64,000 nt of DNA from an uncultured Sulfitobacter sp. (GCA_947502265.1 CANMZB010000009.1:1-64000); one strand, 5' to 3'; counted from the stretch's first letter, positions 52,423 to 61,279 are shown. Notes: generated by a model not told the origin, from the sequence alone. A program made the numbers and translations.

Positions 52423-53334
52423 ATGCCACTCGCCATGAATCGCGAGGTGTTCATCACCTGCGCAGTTACGGGATCCGGTGCCACACAGGACCGCAGCCAC
52501 CATGTTCCGCGCTCGCCCGAGCAGATTGCAAATTCGGCGCTGGCCGCTGCACGTGCGGGCGCGGCCGTGGTGCATTGCCATGTGCGCGATCCCGAAACCG
52601 GCGCGCCCAGCCGCGATCTGAGGCTGTACCGCGAAGTGACCGAGCGTATCCGCGACAGTGACACCGATGTGGTGCTGAACCTGACGGCGGGCATGGGTGG
52701 CGATATCGTTTTCGGCGGTGTGGAAAACCCGATGCAGCTGAACGAAGTGGCGACCGACATGATCGGCGCGTCCGAACGGATGGCGCATATCGCCGAATGC
52801 CTGCCGGAAATCTGTACGCTTGATTGCGGCACGATGAATTTCGCCGAATCCGATTATGTGATGACCAACACGCCGGGCATGTTGGTGGCGATGGGGCAGA
52901 TGATGACCGATCTGGGCGTAAAGCCCGAGATCGAGGCGTTTGATACCGGCCATCTGTGGTATGCCAAACAGCTGGTCAAGGACGGCGTGCTGGACAGCCC
53001 CGCCTTGGTGCAGCTGTGCATGGGGGTGCCGTGGGGCGCGCCGGATGATCTGAACACCCTGATGGCGATGGTGAACAACGTGCCGGACGACTGGACGTTT
53101 TCCGCGTTTGGTCTGGGCCGCAACCAGATGGCGTATGTTGCGGCTTCGGTGCTGGCGGGCGGCAATGTCCGTGTCGGGCTTGAGGATAACCTGTGGCTCG
53201 ACAAGGGGGTTCTGGCAGAGAACTGGCAACTGGTCGAACGCGCGCGCGGCATCATCGAAGGGATGGGGGCCAAGCTGATTGGTCCTGCGCAGGTTCGCGA
53301 AAACCTCGGGCTGCAAAAGCGCGCCCCGAAATGA
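52423..53334 (+). CDS. cdhC: BKACE-family enzyme, probable dehydrocarnitine cleavage enzyme
   Basis: A 303-residue zinc enzyme of the beta-keto acid cleavage (BKACE, DUF849) family: ITCAVTGSGATQDRSHHVPRSP, metal ligands in AVVHCHVRDPETGAPS (His-x-His, about residue 48), VLNLTAGMGGD, LDCGTMNF and FGLGRNQMAYVAASVLAGG. With the dehydrogenase-thioesterase fusion downstream, the likely reaction is 3-dehydrocarnitine plus acetyl-CoA to betainyl-CoA plus acetoacetate, as shown for Pseudomonas CdhC. GGGAG precedes ATG 52423; the stop overlaps the next start (ATGA). Confidence 0.9.
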   Translation: MPLAMNREVFITCAVTGSGATQDRSHHVPRSPEQIANSALAAARAGAAVVHCHVRDPETGAPSRDLRLYREVTERIRDSDTDVVLNLTAGMGGDIVFGGVENPMQLNEVATDMIGASERMAHIAECLPEICTLDCGTMNFAESDYVMTNTPGMLVAMGQMMTDLGVKPEIEAFDTGHLWYAKQLVKDGVLDSPALVQLCMGVPWGAPDDLNTLMAMVNNVPDDWTFSAFGLGRNQMAYVAASVLAGGNVRVGLEDNLWLDKGVLAENWQLVERARGIIEGMGAKLIGPAQVRENLGLQKRAPK

Positions 53335-53855
53335 GGCGACTTCTGGCGGCGGTTGCGCTGTGCGGGCTGGCGGCCTGTGCGCCGCCGCCGGTTGCTGTGG
53401 GGCCGGGGTATCGCGACGCCGCGCAACCCATCGGTGTGACATCTCGTTTTGACGAAGCGCGCTTTGGCGGGCTTTGGTATGTCCGCGCTGGATTTGACCC
53501 CGATCTGGGGCGCATGGCCTTCCGGCTGATGGAGACGCCAACGGGTATGCAAATGCGGCTTGGCGCTTTTGTCTGCGATCCCGCAGGCATTTGCGGCGAT
53601 TTTGCCGAAGATCTGCCCGTGCAGCGGCTGGGCAAGGGGCGCTATCAGATCCGCATGCCGAATGGCAAAGAGCGCCGTTTCTGGGTGTTGTGGGTGGATG
53701 AAGGATTTCGCACGGCGGTGGTCGGCAATCCCGAAGGCACATTCGGCTGGATACTGGACCGCGCCACAAAAGGCGGCTCCGACCGCATCAAAGCGGCACA
53801 AGAGATACTTGATTTCAACGGATATGACCTGAGTAAACTGAAGGTGGTAAAATGA
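53331..53855 (+). CDS. Lipocalin-like lipoprotein inside the carnitine operon
   Basis: A 174-residue protein with a lipoprotein signal peptide (RRLLAAVALCGLAAC, lipobox LAAC, Cys at about 16), so it is anchored to a membrane on the periplasmic side. FGGLWYVRAGFDPD near residue 43 has the G-x-W start of lipocalins, and the C-terminus NPEGTFGWILDRATKG fits the barrel end. It overlaps both neighbours by ATGA, so it is strictly co-translated with the carnitine enzymes. A role in binding a substrate or lipid is possible; none is established. Confidence 0.7.
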   Translation: MRRLLAAVALCGLAACAPPPVAVGPGYRDAAQPIGVTSRFDEARFGGLWYVRAGFDPDLGRMAFRLMETPTGMQMRLGAFVCDPAGICGDFAEDLPVQRLGKGRYQIRMPNGKERRFWVLWVDEGFRTAVVGNPEGTFGWILDRATKGGSDRIKAAQEILDFNGYDLSKLKVVK

Positions 53856-55321
53856 CGAAGACAGCAGCAATCATCGGTGGCGGTGTGATCGGTGGCGGAT
53901 GGGCCGCGCGCTTTGCGCTTAATGGCTGGGACGTGCGGATTTTTGATCCCGACCCGCAGGCCGAACGCAAGGTGGACGAAGTGATGGCCAATGCCCTCCG
54001 TTCGCTGCCGGGGCTGACGGATGTCGCGCTGCCCGCACAAGGCACGATCAGCTTTCACGACAGTATCGCAGATGCGGTGACAGGCGCGGATTGGATACAG
54101 GAAAGCGTCCCCGAGCGCCTTGATATCAAGCACACGACTTTTGCCGAGATCCAGAGCGCCTGTTCTACGGATGCTGTGATCGGGTCTTCCACCTCCGGTT
54201 TCAAGCCGTCGGAATTGCAGCAAGGGGCGATGCGCCCCGAACAGATCATGGTCGCGCATCCGTTCAACCCGGTGTACTTGCTGCCATTGGTCGAACTGGT
54301 GACAACGAATGTCGCACCCGCGCTCGTCGATAAGGCCAAGGCCCTGCTCTCCTCGCTGGGGATGCACCCGCTGCACCTGAAAAAAGAAATCGACGCGCAT
54401 GTGGCGGACCGGTTCCTTGAAGCGGTGTGGCGCGAGGCGCTATGGCTGGTGAAGGACGGGATTGCCACCACCGAAGAGATCGACAACGCGATCCGCTATG
54501 GTTTTGGCATTCGCTGGGCGCAGATGGGCCTGTTTGAAACCTACCGCGTGGCGGGCGGCGAAGCGGGCATGAAGCATTTCATGGCGCAATTTGGCCCCGC
54601 GCTGAAGTGGCCGTGGACCAAGCTGATGGATGTGCCGGAGTTCACCGACGAATTGGTTGACCTGATCGCGGGCCAGTCGGACGCGCAATCGGGCGCGCAT
54701 TCGATCCGCGAGCTTGAGCGTATCCGCGACAACAACCTTGTGACCATGATGCGCGGGCTGAAAGCGCAGGATTGGGGCGCGGGGGCGCTGCTTAATGCGC
54801 AAGAGCGCGAGATGCGCGCAGGCACGGTGCATGGCGCGCGCGCGGCCGATCTTCCGGCGGACGCGTTGGTGACAACTGCGCACCGGACTGTGCCGCTCGA
54901 CTGGACCGACTATAACAACCACATGACGGAATCGCGCTATCTGCACGCCTTTGCCGATGCGACCGACCGCCTTATGCAGATCATCGGTTGCGATGCCGCG
55001 TATATTGCGTCGGGCGGCAGCTATTTCACCGCCGAAACCCATATCCGCCACATTGACGAGGTGAACGCGGGTGCTGTGATCACGATCCGCACGCGTGTGA
55101 TCCTGGGCGAGGGCAAGAAAATGCACCTGTGGCACGAGATGTACGAGGGCGACCGGCTGTTGGCGACGGGGGAGCATTTCCTGCTGCATGTGGATCTTGA
55201 GACGCGCAGGCCGACACCGCCAAGCGCCGACATCGAGGCGGCATTGGTGCGGTTTGCGAAAGGTCACGCAGGCTTGCCAGCGCCCGAAGGCTTGGGCCGC
55301 GGCATCGGCGCGCCAAGATAA
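53852..55321 (+). CDS. cdhA: L-carnitine dehydrogenase fused to thioesterase
   Basis: A 489-residue fusion. Residues 1-185 are the Rossmann domain of 3-hydroxyacyl-CoA dehydrogenase type (AAIIGGGVIGGGWAARFALNG), with VAHPFNPVYLLPLVE near 133; 190-300 the helical C-terminal domain (RFGIRWAQ-like YGFGIRWAQMGLFET). Residues 335-460 are a hotdog thioesterase (VPLDWTDYNNHMTESRYLHAF). This architecture is that of bacterial L-carnitine dehydrogenases, which make 3-dehydrocarnitine with NAD; the thioesterase would release glycine betaine from betainyl-CoA. Pseudomonas encodes the two parts as cdhA and cdhB. Confidence 0.93.
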   Translation: MTKTAAIIGGGVIGGGWAARFALNGWDVRIFDPDPQAERKVDEVMANALRSLPGLTDVALPAQGTISFHDSIADAVTGADWIQESVPERLDIKHTTFAEIQSACSTDAVIGSSTSGFKPSELQQGAMRPEQIMVAHPFNPVYLLPLVELVTTNVAPALVDKAKALLSSLGMHPLHLKKEIDAHVADRFLEAVWREALWLVKDGIATTEEIDNAIRYGFGIRWAQMGLFETYRVAGGEAGMKHFMAQFGPALKWPWTKLMDVPEFTDELVDLIAGQSDAQSGAHSIRELERIRDNNLVTMMRGLKAQDWGAGALLNAQEREMRAGTVHGARAADLPADALVTTAHRTVPLDWTDYNNHMTESRYLHAFADATDRLMQIIGCDAAYIASGGSYFTAETHIRHIDEVNAGAVITIRTRVILGEGKKMHLWHEMYEGDRLLATGEHFLLHVDLETRRPTPPSADIEAALVRFAKGHAGLPAPEGLGRGIGAPR

Positions 55322-55429
55322 GCGTGCTTTGATGACCACGGGCGCGTCCGGTATCGGGCGCGCCATGGGGGGAGCGGGCGGTGCGAATAAGCGCTGGCTC
55401 CGCCGCAGACATTGGGGCATGACATCCCC

Positions 55430-56347
55430 ATGACATTTCCCCAGCCCGATCTTTGGATTTTCGTAACTTTCGCCGCCGCCGTCTTTCAGACCGTGCGCTT
55501 TATGCTGCAAAAGGTGCTGGCGACCAGCACCCTGAGCGCCGCAGGGGCGACGTTTTCGCGCTTTATCTATTCCGCCCCGTTCATTGCGGTGCTGCTTGCG
55601 GCCTATCTTTGGGGGACAGGTGGCACGGTGCCGACGCTAAGCGCGCGGTTTTGGGTTTTTGGCCTTTTGGGCGGGGCGACGCAAATCCTCGCGACAGTCT
55701 GTGTTGTTGCGCTGTTCAAACAGCGTAACTTTGCAGTCGGGATCACCTTCAAAAAGACCGAAGTAATCCAGACCGTGCTGGTGGGGGTGTTGCTTTTGGG
55801 CGAGACGGTGAGCTGGATGGGCCTTGGTGCGATTGCGTTGGGGCTGGTCGGGTTGCTGTTGCTTTCGGGGGGCACAGAGACGCGCGGTTTTCACTGGCGC
55901 GATCTGAACAACCGCGCGGCGGGCCTTGGCATCGCGTCCGGCGTGCTGTTTGCGTTTTCCGCCGTCAGCTATCGCGGGGCGTCGCTGACGCTGCTCTCTG
56001 ATGATCCATTGTTGCGCGCGGGTGTGACTTTGATGGCTGTGGTCGCGATGCAAACGGCGTTGATGGTGGTCTGGCTCTGGCTGCGCCAACCCGGCGAGAT
56101 CGCGCGCGTCTGGGCCGCACGGCGCGTTGCCATCTGGATCGGGCTTACGTCTATGGGCGGCTCGTTGTGCTGGTTCATCGCGTTCACGCTACAAAACGCG
56201 GCCTACGTCAAGGCGCTGGGTCAGGTGGAGCTGATCCTCAGCGTTCTCGCCTCCACCTTGTTTTTCCGCGAACGGATCAGCGCGCGCGAAGCCATCGGGA
56301 TGGCGGTGCTGGTCGCTTCGATCTTGCTGATGATCCTCGTGATCTAG
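55430..56347 (+). CDS. EamA/DMT-family transporter
   Basis: A 305-residue membrane protein with ten hydrophobic helices in two EamA repeats (FVTFAAAVFQTVRFMLQKVL, FGLLGGATQILATVCVVAL, VLVGVLLLGETVSWMGLGAI; then AFSAVSYRGASLTLL, VELILSVLASTLFFRERISA). The E-x-x-S/W-x-x-x-G end motif appears in both halves. The substrate is unknown; proximity to the carnitine operon hints at an amine or metabolite but is not evidence. ATG 55430 chosen; no clear ribosome-binding site. Overlaps the convergent Nudix gene by 4 bp. Confidence 0.85.
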   Translation: MTFPQPDLWIFVTFAAAVFQTVRFMLQKVLATSTLSAAGATFSRFIYSAPFIAVLLAAYLWGTGGTVPTLSARFWVFGLLGGATQILATVCVVALFKQRNFAVGITFKKTEVIQTVLVGVLLLGETVSWMGLGAIALGLVGLLLLSGGTETRGFHWRDLNNRAAGLGIASGVLFAFSAVSYRGASLTLLSDDPLLRAGVTLMAVVAMQTALMVVWLWLRQPGEIARVWAARRVAIWIGLTSMGGSLCWFIAFTLQNAAYVKALGQVELILSVLASTLFFRERISAREAIGMAVLVASILLMILVI

Positions 56348-57051
56348 GGCTTCTGCACGTATTCTCCGCGATGCCCTCTGAGCCGCAGAAACAGGCTCTC
56401 TTCGTCACTGTTGCGAAAATATGGCACAGAGGCGGGCGGCTCGAGCTCCTTTGCGCGCGCCTCCACTTCGGCCAGCACAACTTCGGTAATGAAGGGCATG
56501 TCGAACTTGCGCGCCTCGCTGAGAGGCACCCATTGCAGATGGGAAAGCTCGTCGCAGGCGGCGTCGAAATTGTCCGGATCGCTGGCGATATCTTCGACAT
56601 CGACCAGAAAAAAGCGCGCGTCAAAGCGGCGCGGACGGCCGGGCGGGGTGAGCGCGCGGAATACGAATTGCAAAGGCGCCACATTGGGCAGATGACCCGT
56701 CTGCGCAAATGTTCTCCAGTCGTCGGGGATCACGCCGGGCCATTGGCCTTTGACACCCAGTATCAGACCGGTTTCTTCCCAAAGCTCGCGGATCGCTGCG
56801 ATGGGAATGGCGCGGGTGAACGCAGGGTCGGTATCTTCGGCGATGCGGGCCGCGCACAGATCGGTGAGCGCGGAGGCGGACGGAATATCCGCATCGCCCG
56901 CGTCAACGGCACCACCGGGAAAAACGAATTTGTTGGGCATGAACGCCGCGGTCGCACCGCGCTGCCCCATAAGAATTGACGGCGCCTCCATGCGGTTGCG
57001 GATCACGATCACGGTTGCTGCATTGCGGATGGCGCTTTTGTCGATGGTCAT
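56344..57051 (-). CDS. Nudix hydrolase
   Basis: A 235-residue protein with the Nudix box split by an insert, as in NUDT7/8/19-like members: FPGGAVDAGDAD, then AAIRELWEETGLIL (REx2EExGx, about residue 88). MEAPSILMGQRG and FMPNKF precede it. It would hydrolyse a nucleoside diphosphate linked to another group, possibly CoA given the domain layout; unproven. Starts 27 bp from the DUF983 gene's end, same strand. Confidence 0.88.
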   Translation of the reverse strand: MTIDKSAIRNAATVIVIRNRMEAPSILMGQRGATAAFMPNKFVFPGGAVDAGDADIPSASALTDLCAARIAEDTDPAFTRAIPIAAIRELWEETGLILGVKGQWPGVIPDDWRTFAQTGHLPNVAPLQFVFRALTPPGRPRRFDARFFLVDVEDIASDPDNFDAACDELSHLQWVPLSEARKFDMPFITEVVLAEVEARAKELEPPASVPYFRNSDEESLFLRLRGHRGEYVQKP

Positions 57052-57078
57052 GCGTTGGCTCTTTCTGTCAGCGGGGCC

Positions 57079-57498
57079 TTATCCGGAGCGGCCAAATCCG
57101 CCCATCTCTTTGGCCCATTGGAACCCGATCAGGGCCCCCTTCAATCTGGGTAAAAGGTAGAGCGACAAAGCGACCGTGCCAACAGCAAAGATCGTAAAGA
57201 GAAAAATCGGCTCGGGACGCCACATAACGAACACAATATGTAGCAGCGGTGCCATCAGATGCCCGACCACCAGAATCGTCAGATAGGCAGGGCCATCGTC
57301 GGCGCGGTGATGATACAATTCTTGCTCGCACACGGTGCAATGGTCATGCACCTTCAGATAGCCAAACAAAAGCGGCCCGCACCCGCAGTTGGGGCAACGT
57401 CCCCGCCAGCCCCGCAGCATGGCGGGCATGCGCAAGCGCTCTTGGTGTTCGGGCGTGTCGGGGATATTGCTGTCGGCGTTTACAGCTGTGTTGGTCAT
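57079..57498 (-). CDS. DUF983 membrane protein
   Basis: A 139-residue protein. The N-terminal zinc-ribbon-like part RGRCPNCGCGPLLFGYLKV and CTVCEQEL has four Cys, followed by two or three membrane helices (YLTILVVGHLMAPLLHIVFV, FLFTIFAVGTVALSLYLLPR). This is the DUF983 pattern; in alphaproteobacteria it often neighbours cytochrome oxidase assembly genes, not here. Start ATG 57498 has AGGA upstream. Confidence 0.87.
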   Translation of the reverse strand: MTNTAVNADSNIPDTPEHQERLRMPAMLRGWRGRCPNCGCGPLLFGYLKVHDHCTVCEQELYHHRADDGPAYLTILVVGHLMAPLLHIVFVMWRPEPIFLFTIFAVGTVALSLYLLPRLKGALIGFQWAKEMGGFGRSG

Positions 57499-57697
57499 CG
57501 GGAGTTCCTGCTTGTCTGGTATCGTGCCTACATGCAAACTTTTAACACTATATGTAAGGTGGCGATTTGTCTCAACGCGTAATTAGACGCATTGTTTGAT
57601 TTTTGTGCGACGGAATGCAGTGGTGACACCGTATTCTAATCGACTGCGCGGGCAAGAACGCCATGCGCGGCGCGAACTAGATAGTGGAGTTCATCCC

Positions 57698-58270
57698 GTG
57701 ATCAAAGACACCCTGACCGCCTTTGCCATCTGTGCCGGCCTTGTCGCAACGACGGCGCAAGCCAGCGAAAAAGAAGTCCGTACACAGGAATATTTTACGC
57801 AAATTGATGTAAACGGCGATGGCGCGCTGACCTCTGACGAGTTGCAGGCCCATGCCGCTGCGCGCTTTGCGGCTGCCGATGCGAATGGCGACGGATTGCT
57901 GAGCCGCGAAGAGATGGCGGCGCAGCGCGGCAATCATCGCAAGATGAAGATGCTTGAACGCTACGATACCGATGGTGACGGCGCGCTGAGTGCGGCGGAG
58001 CTGGACCAGATGGGCAACAGACAAAGCGGCAAGCGGGCTGATAAGATGTTTAACCGTCTCGACGCCGATAAAGACGGCGCCGTGAGCCTGACCGAGATGC
58101 AGGCGCTGCGTAATCCGGCCAAATTGATCGAGCGTCTCGACATGGATAAAAACGGGACGGTGAGCCTCGAAGAGTTCAGCAAGGGACACCGCATGGGCAA
58201 ACACAACGGTAAGGAACGTGGCAAACATAACGGGCAGCGCGACGGTCAGAAAATGCCCTTGGCCGACTAA
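57698..58270 (+). CDS. Secreted five-EF-hand calcium-binding protein
   Basis: A 190-residue protein from GTG 57698 (GGAG 8 nt upstream) with a signal peptide ending TTAQASEKEV. Five canonical 12-residue loops follow: DVNGDGALTSDE, DANGDGLLSREE, DTDGDGALSAAE, DADKDGAVSLTE and DMDKNGTVSLEE. The tail is rich in Lys, His and Gly (GKHNGKERGKHNGQ), which might bind metal. The protein should be periplasmic. It lies 19 bp before an ECF sigma gene and is likely in the same operon. Confidence 0.88.
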   Translation: MIKDTLTAFAICAGLVATTAQASEKEVRTQEYFTQIDVNGDGALTSDELQAHAAARFAAADANGDGLLSREEMAAQRGNHRKMKMLERYDTDGDGALSAAELDQMGNRQSGKRADKMFNRLDADKDGAVSLTEMQALRNPAKLIERLDMDKNGTVSLEEFSKGHRMGKHNGKERGKHNGQRDGQKMPLAD

Positions 58271-58289
58271 GATCCTACGTAAGCAGGAT

Positions 58290-58877
58290 ATGGCGGCGCA
58301 GGCGCAAGAGCAGGTAAGCCGTGATGCGGATGCCGAATTGCTCGCGCGGTATGCCGATGGCGACGCGGCGGCAGCACGGCTGCTGACCGCGCGCCTTGGG
58401 CCGCGGATTTTTGCCCATGCGTTTCGCACGTTGGGTAACCGCGCCGAGGCGGAGGATGTGACACAGGAAGCGATGCTGCGCCTGTGGAAGATCGCGCCCG
58501 AGTGGGAGGCGGGCCGCGCACAAGCGGCAACATGGCTTTACCGTGTGACGGCAAATCTGTGTACTGACCGTCTGCGCCGCCGCCCCACGCAGCCGCTCGA
58601 CGATATCAAGCCGCCCGCCGATCCAGGCCCCGGCGCGGAGGCGCGCCTTCAGGAGGGCGCGCGCATGGATGCTTTGCAGGCCGCATTGATGCGGTTACCG
58701 GAACGACAGCGCCAGGCGGTTGTCTTGCGCCATATCGAAGGGTTGGCGAACCCTGAAATCGCCACAATTCTGGACGTGAGCGTCGAGGCCGTCGAAAGCC
58801 TTACGGCACGCGGGAAAAAGGCGCTGGCAGCAGATCTTGCCGCCCGGCGCGACGCATTGGGATATGATGATGAATGA
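58290..58877 (+). CDS. ECF-type RNA polymerase sigma factor
   Basis: A 195-residue sigma-70 family factor. Sigma-2 region: ADAELLARYADGDAAAARLL, then NRAEAEDVTQEAMLRLWKI and ATWLYRVTANLCTDRLRRR. Sigma-4 region: ALMRLPERQRQAVVLRHIEGL, then NPEIATILDVSVEAVESLTARGKKAL, in pieces. No extra C-terminal domain. Its stop overlaps the start of a single-membrane-span protein that is probably its anti-sigma factor. The target promoters are unknown. Confidence 0.92.
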   Translation: MAAQAQEQVSRDADAELLARYADGDAAAARLLTARLGPRIFAHAFRTLGNRAEAEDVTQEAMLRLWKIAPEWEAGRAQAATWLYRVTANLCTDRLRRRPTQPLDDIKPPADPGPGAEARLQEGARMDALQAALMRLPERQRQAVVLRHIEGLANPEIATILDVSVEAVESLTARGKKALAADLAARRDALGYDDE

Positions 58878-59199
58878 GCGTGACGCGTTTGATCTTGAAA
58901 CGGCCTTCTCGCGTGCGCGCGCAGAGCCGCCGATGGCCACCGACGGACTTTTGGCGCGCATCACTGCGGACGCGCTTGCGCTCAGGCGCCCCGTGCGGCG
59001 CTGGCGCAGCTTGCTTGCGGCGATTGGCGGGCCTGCGGGAGCCGGGGGGCTGGTCACCGCGACTGTCGCGGGCTTCTGGCTGGGCTTTGCACCGCCGGAC
59101 GACGCGGTTGATCCTTTGGTGCTGATTGGAGCGATGCAGTTGGCCGATGACGATACGGCTGGCCTGCTCGGTTTGGGCTGGGACAATGAGGAAGGCTGA
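58864..59199 (+). CDS. Single-pass membrane protein, probable anti-sigma factor
   Basis: About 110 residues (start at one of three consecutive ATGs, 58864-58872, overlapping the sigma stop). The cytosolic N-terminal 45 residues are charged and helical (RDAFDLETAFSRARAEPP, ARITADALALRRPVRRW); one membrane helix follows (GAGGLVTATVAGFWLGF, about 60-76) and a short acidic periplasmic tail. Size, topology and overlap with the ECF gene fit small anti-sigma factors such as CnrY; sequence similarity is too weak to prove it. Confidence 0.65.
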   Translation: MMMNERDAFDLETAFSRARAEPPMATDGLLARITADALALRRPVRRWRSLLAAIGGPAGAGGLVTATVAGFWLGFAPPDDAVDPLVLIGAMQLADDDTAGLLGLGWDNEEG

Positions 59200-59203
59200 G
59201 GCA

Positions 59204-59674
59204 ATGGAAACAAAAACCGGACGTAGAAAGTTGATGCCTGTTATTCTGGGTGTGTCGCTTGCCGCCAATCTTGCGGTGCTGGCCGCGGTGGGGGCTGCGG
59301 CCCTGCGCCATCATGGCGGGGACGATTATCGGCGCAAGGGGGTGTCGGGGCAGGCGCTGTATTTGAAGGCATTGCCGGTGGCCGACAGGCGCGCGTTACG
59401 CGACAGTTTTCACACCACCCGATCCGCAAGAACGCAACATTACCCCCGAATGCTTGAGGCGTTACGGGCGGACCCGTTCGATCCGGATCTGGCACAACAG
59501 GTGCTTGCCGCGCAACGCGGTGAAATCCTCGCGCGGCAGGACCGCACAAGCGCAGCATGGCTTGCGCGGATTGCGGAAATGAGCGGACCGGAACGCGCAG
59601 CCTATGCAGACCGGCTTGATGATCTTCTGAAGCACCGGCGTGCCGGACGAACAGCACACCAAGCAGGCGGGTAG
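59204..59674 (+). CDS. Periplasmic CnrX/CpxP-like heavy-metal sensor family protein
   Basis: A 156-residue protein with one N-terminal membrane anchor (LMPVILGVSLAANLAVLAAVGA, about 10-31) and a helical periplasmic domain (LKALPVADRRALRDSF, LAQQVLAAQRGEILARQDRT, SGPERAAYADRLDDLL) as in the periplasmic metal-resistance/CpxP superfamily. It follows the anti-sigma candidate by 4 bp. This order, sigma/anti-sigma/periplasmic sensor, mirrors CnrH-CnrY-CnrX of nickel-cobalt resistance. The metal is not determinable. Confidence 0.7.
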   Translation: METKTGRRKLMPVILGVSLAANLAVLAAVGAAALRHHGGDDYRRKGVSGQALYLKALPVADRRALRDSFHTTRSARTQHYPRMLEALRADPFDPDLAQQVLAAQRGEILARQDRTSAAWLARIAEMSGPERAAYADRLDDLLKHRRAGRTAHQAGG

Positions 59675-59749
59675 ATGGCCTGTCTTCGTGTCGACGCAAG
59701 GAGGGTGACGGGGCAGAATTGGCGCGCGATTTGGGTCGGCGTCCTTATC

Positions 59750-61180
59750 TCAAGCTGCGGGCCGTTTTTCCGGCTGGCTCAGATCGACACGATTACGCCC
59801 CTTCATCTTCGCCGCATAGAGCGCCTTGTCGGCCCTGCAAAGCAAATTCTGCATGATTTCTGTGTGGGTGGCTGACAGTCTCGGGTGGGCGGGCGCCGCC
59901 GCATCTGCGCTTAATGCCAGACCGATGCTGACAGTGATCTGAACCGGCCTGTCCACGTCGGGGATGGTAAACGGTGTGTCGCCAATTGCGCCACAAAGCC
60001 TTTTGGCATTGGCGCGCGCCGTCACCAGATCGGCACCCGGCATAACGACCAGAAACTCTTCTCCGCCCATGCGGGCAACCATATCGGTGCTACGCACCGC
60101 AGCGCGCAGTCTTCGGGCGGTTTCTACCAACACGGCATCACCGGCAGCGTGACCATACATATCGTTAATGCGCTTGAAATGATCCATATCGGCGATAATC
60201 GCGGCATAGGGCTTGCGCGTGACTGCGGCCTGCGCCACGACATTTTGAAGGTGGGGCATGGCATAGCGGCGGTTGTACAGACCGGTGAGCGGGTCATTGA
60301 CCGCATCGCGCAACCCGGAGCGCACGCTCTGGTGCATCCGCTCGATCTGGCGCTTGCGCTTCAGAAGAACCTTGAGGCGCAATGCCAATTCCGTTGCATC
60401 AAATCCGTTGGACATCAGATCATCCGCGCCCAGATCAAGCGCTTGCGTTGCGCACTGCGGATCGGGTTCCTGCTGGATCACCAAAAGCCCGATCTGACGG
60501 GTCTGGGCCGAGACGCGCAAGGCGGAGATCAGGCGCAGGCTTTCTTCGGCCTGCGTCTGCGCGTGGGGCAAGGCCAACACCACCACATCCGCAGGCGTTC
60601 CGGCATGCAGGCTCGCCATTGCGTCCTTGAGCAGGGTCATCGTAAATCTGCCGCGCAGATGCGGTGCCAGGTGTTTGGTCCACCCGCGCAACTGTGCCGG
60701 GTTATCTCCGATCAACATGACGCGGCCCGCCGGCGTGAAATCCACCGCAGGGTCGGCCATTCCCATCGCACAACTGCTTTCGTCGCGCATCCGCCATTCT
60801 TCCAGCGCGTTGTGGGCACGGATCATGCTGCGCACGCGGCCCAGCAGCAGTGTATCGTCCAGCGGCCTGTCCATCACGTCGAACGCGCCTGCGGCAAGTG
60901 TCGCGAGCCTGGTTTCTACGTCGGTTCCCTGTCCAAGCGCGATGATCGGGACGTTGGCCGTTTCGGGACGGGCGCGCAACATGGCGCACAGATCGGCGGC
61001 AGTCCCGTCGGGCAGGGACAGGGCCGTGATGATCAGATCGGGGGTATCCGAGGCAATACAAACGGCTGCATCGGCAATACTACCAGCCTGCAACACCTGA
61101 TAGAACGCGCCCGACAGCTTCACCTTCAGCACAATGCGATTGGTCGAAGTGCCATCAATGACGAGAACTTTTCCCTGCAC
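59750..61180 (-). CDS. pleD: PleD-type diguanylate cyclase with degenerate receiver domains
   Basis: A 476-residue protein: REC1 (1-120), REC2 (about 150-280) and GGDEF (about 305-465). The cyclase core is intact: MGGEEFLVVMPG (about residue 371), DPLTGLYNRRY, DMDHFKRINDMYGHAAGD and an RxxD product-inhibition site (RSTD) just before. It should make c-di-GMP from GTP. In REC1 the phosphoacceptor position reads LIITALSLPDG (Ala in place of Asp), with Gly at the switch Thr (IALGQG) and Arg for Lys. REC2 likewise lacks the Asp (VVVLALPH). So activation by phosphorylation is unlikely. Divergent from DUF3572. Confidence 0.9.
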   Translation of the reverse strand: MQGKVLVIDGTSTNRIVLKVKLSGAFYQVLQAGSIADAAVCIASDTPDLIITALSLPDGTAADLCAMLRARPETANVPIIALGQGTDVETRLATLAAGAFDVMDRPLDDTLLLGRVRSMIRAHNALEEWRMRDESSCAMGMADPAVDFTPAGRVMLIGDNPAQLRGWTKHLAPHLRGRFTMTLLKDAMASLHAGTPADVVVLALPHAQTQAEESLRLISALRVSAQTRQIGLLVIQQEPDPQCATQALDLGADDLMSNGFDATELALRLKVLLKRKRQIERMHQSVRSGLRDAVNDPLTGLYNRRYAMPHLQNVVAQAAVTRKPYAAIIADMDHFKRINDMYGHAAGDAVLVETARRLRAAVRSTDMVARMGGEEFLVVMPGADLVTARANAKRLCGAIGDTPFTIPDVDRPVQITVSIGLALSADAAAPAHPRLSATHTEIMQNLLCRADKALYAAKMKGRNRVDLSQPEKRPAA

Positions 61181-61279
61181 GTTTGATCCTTTCCCACATT
61201 GCTCGTTAGTTCGCCCTTCAGTTTTATGACCGATTGGTTAACAAAGCGTTGAGGAACCCTTAAACGAAAGGCCGCCGCC

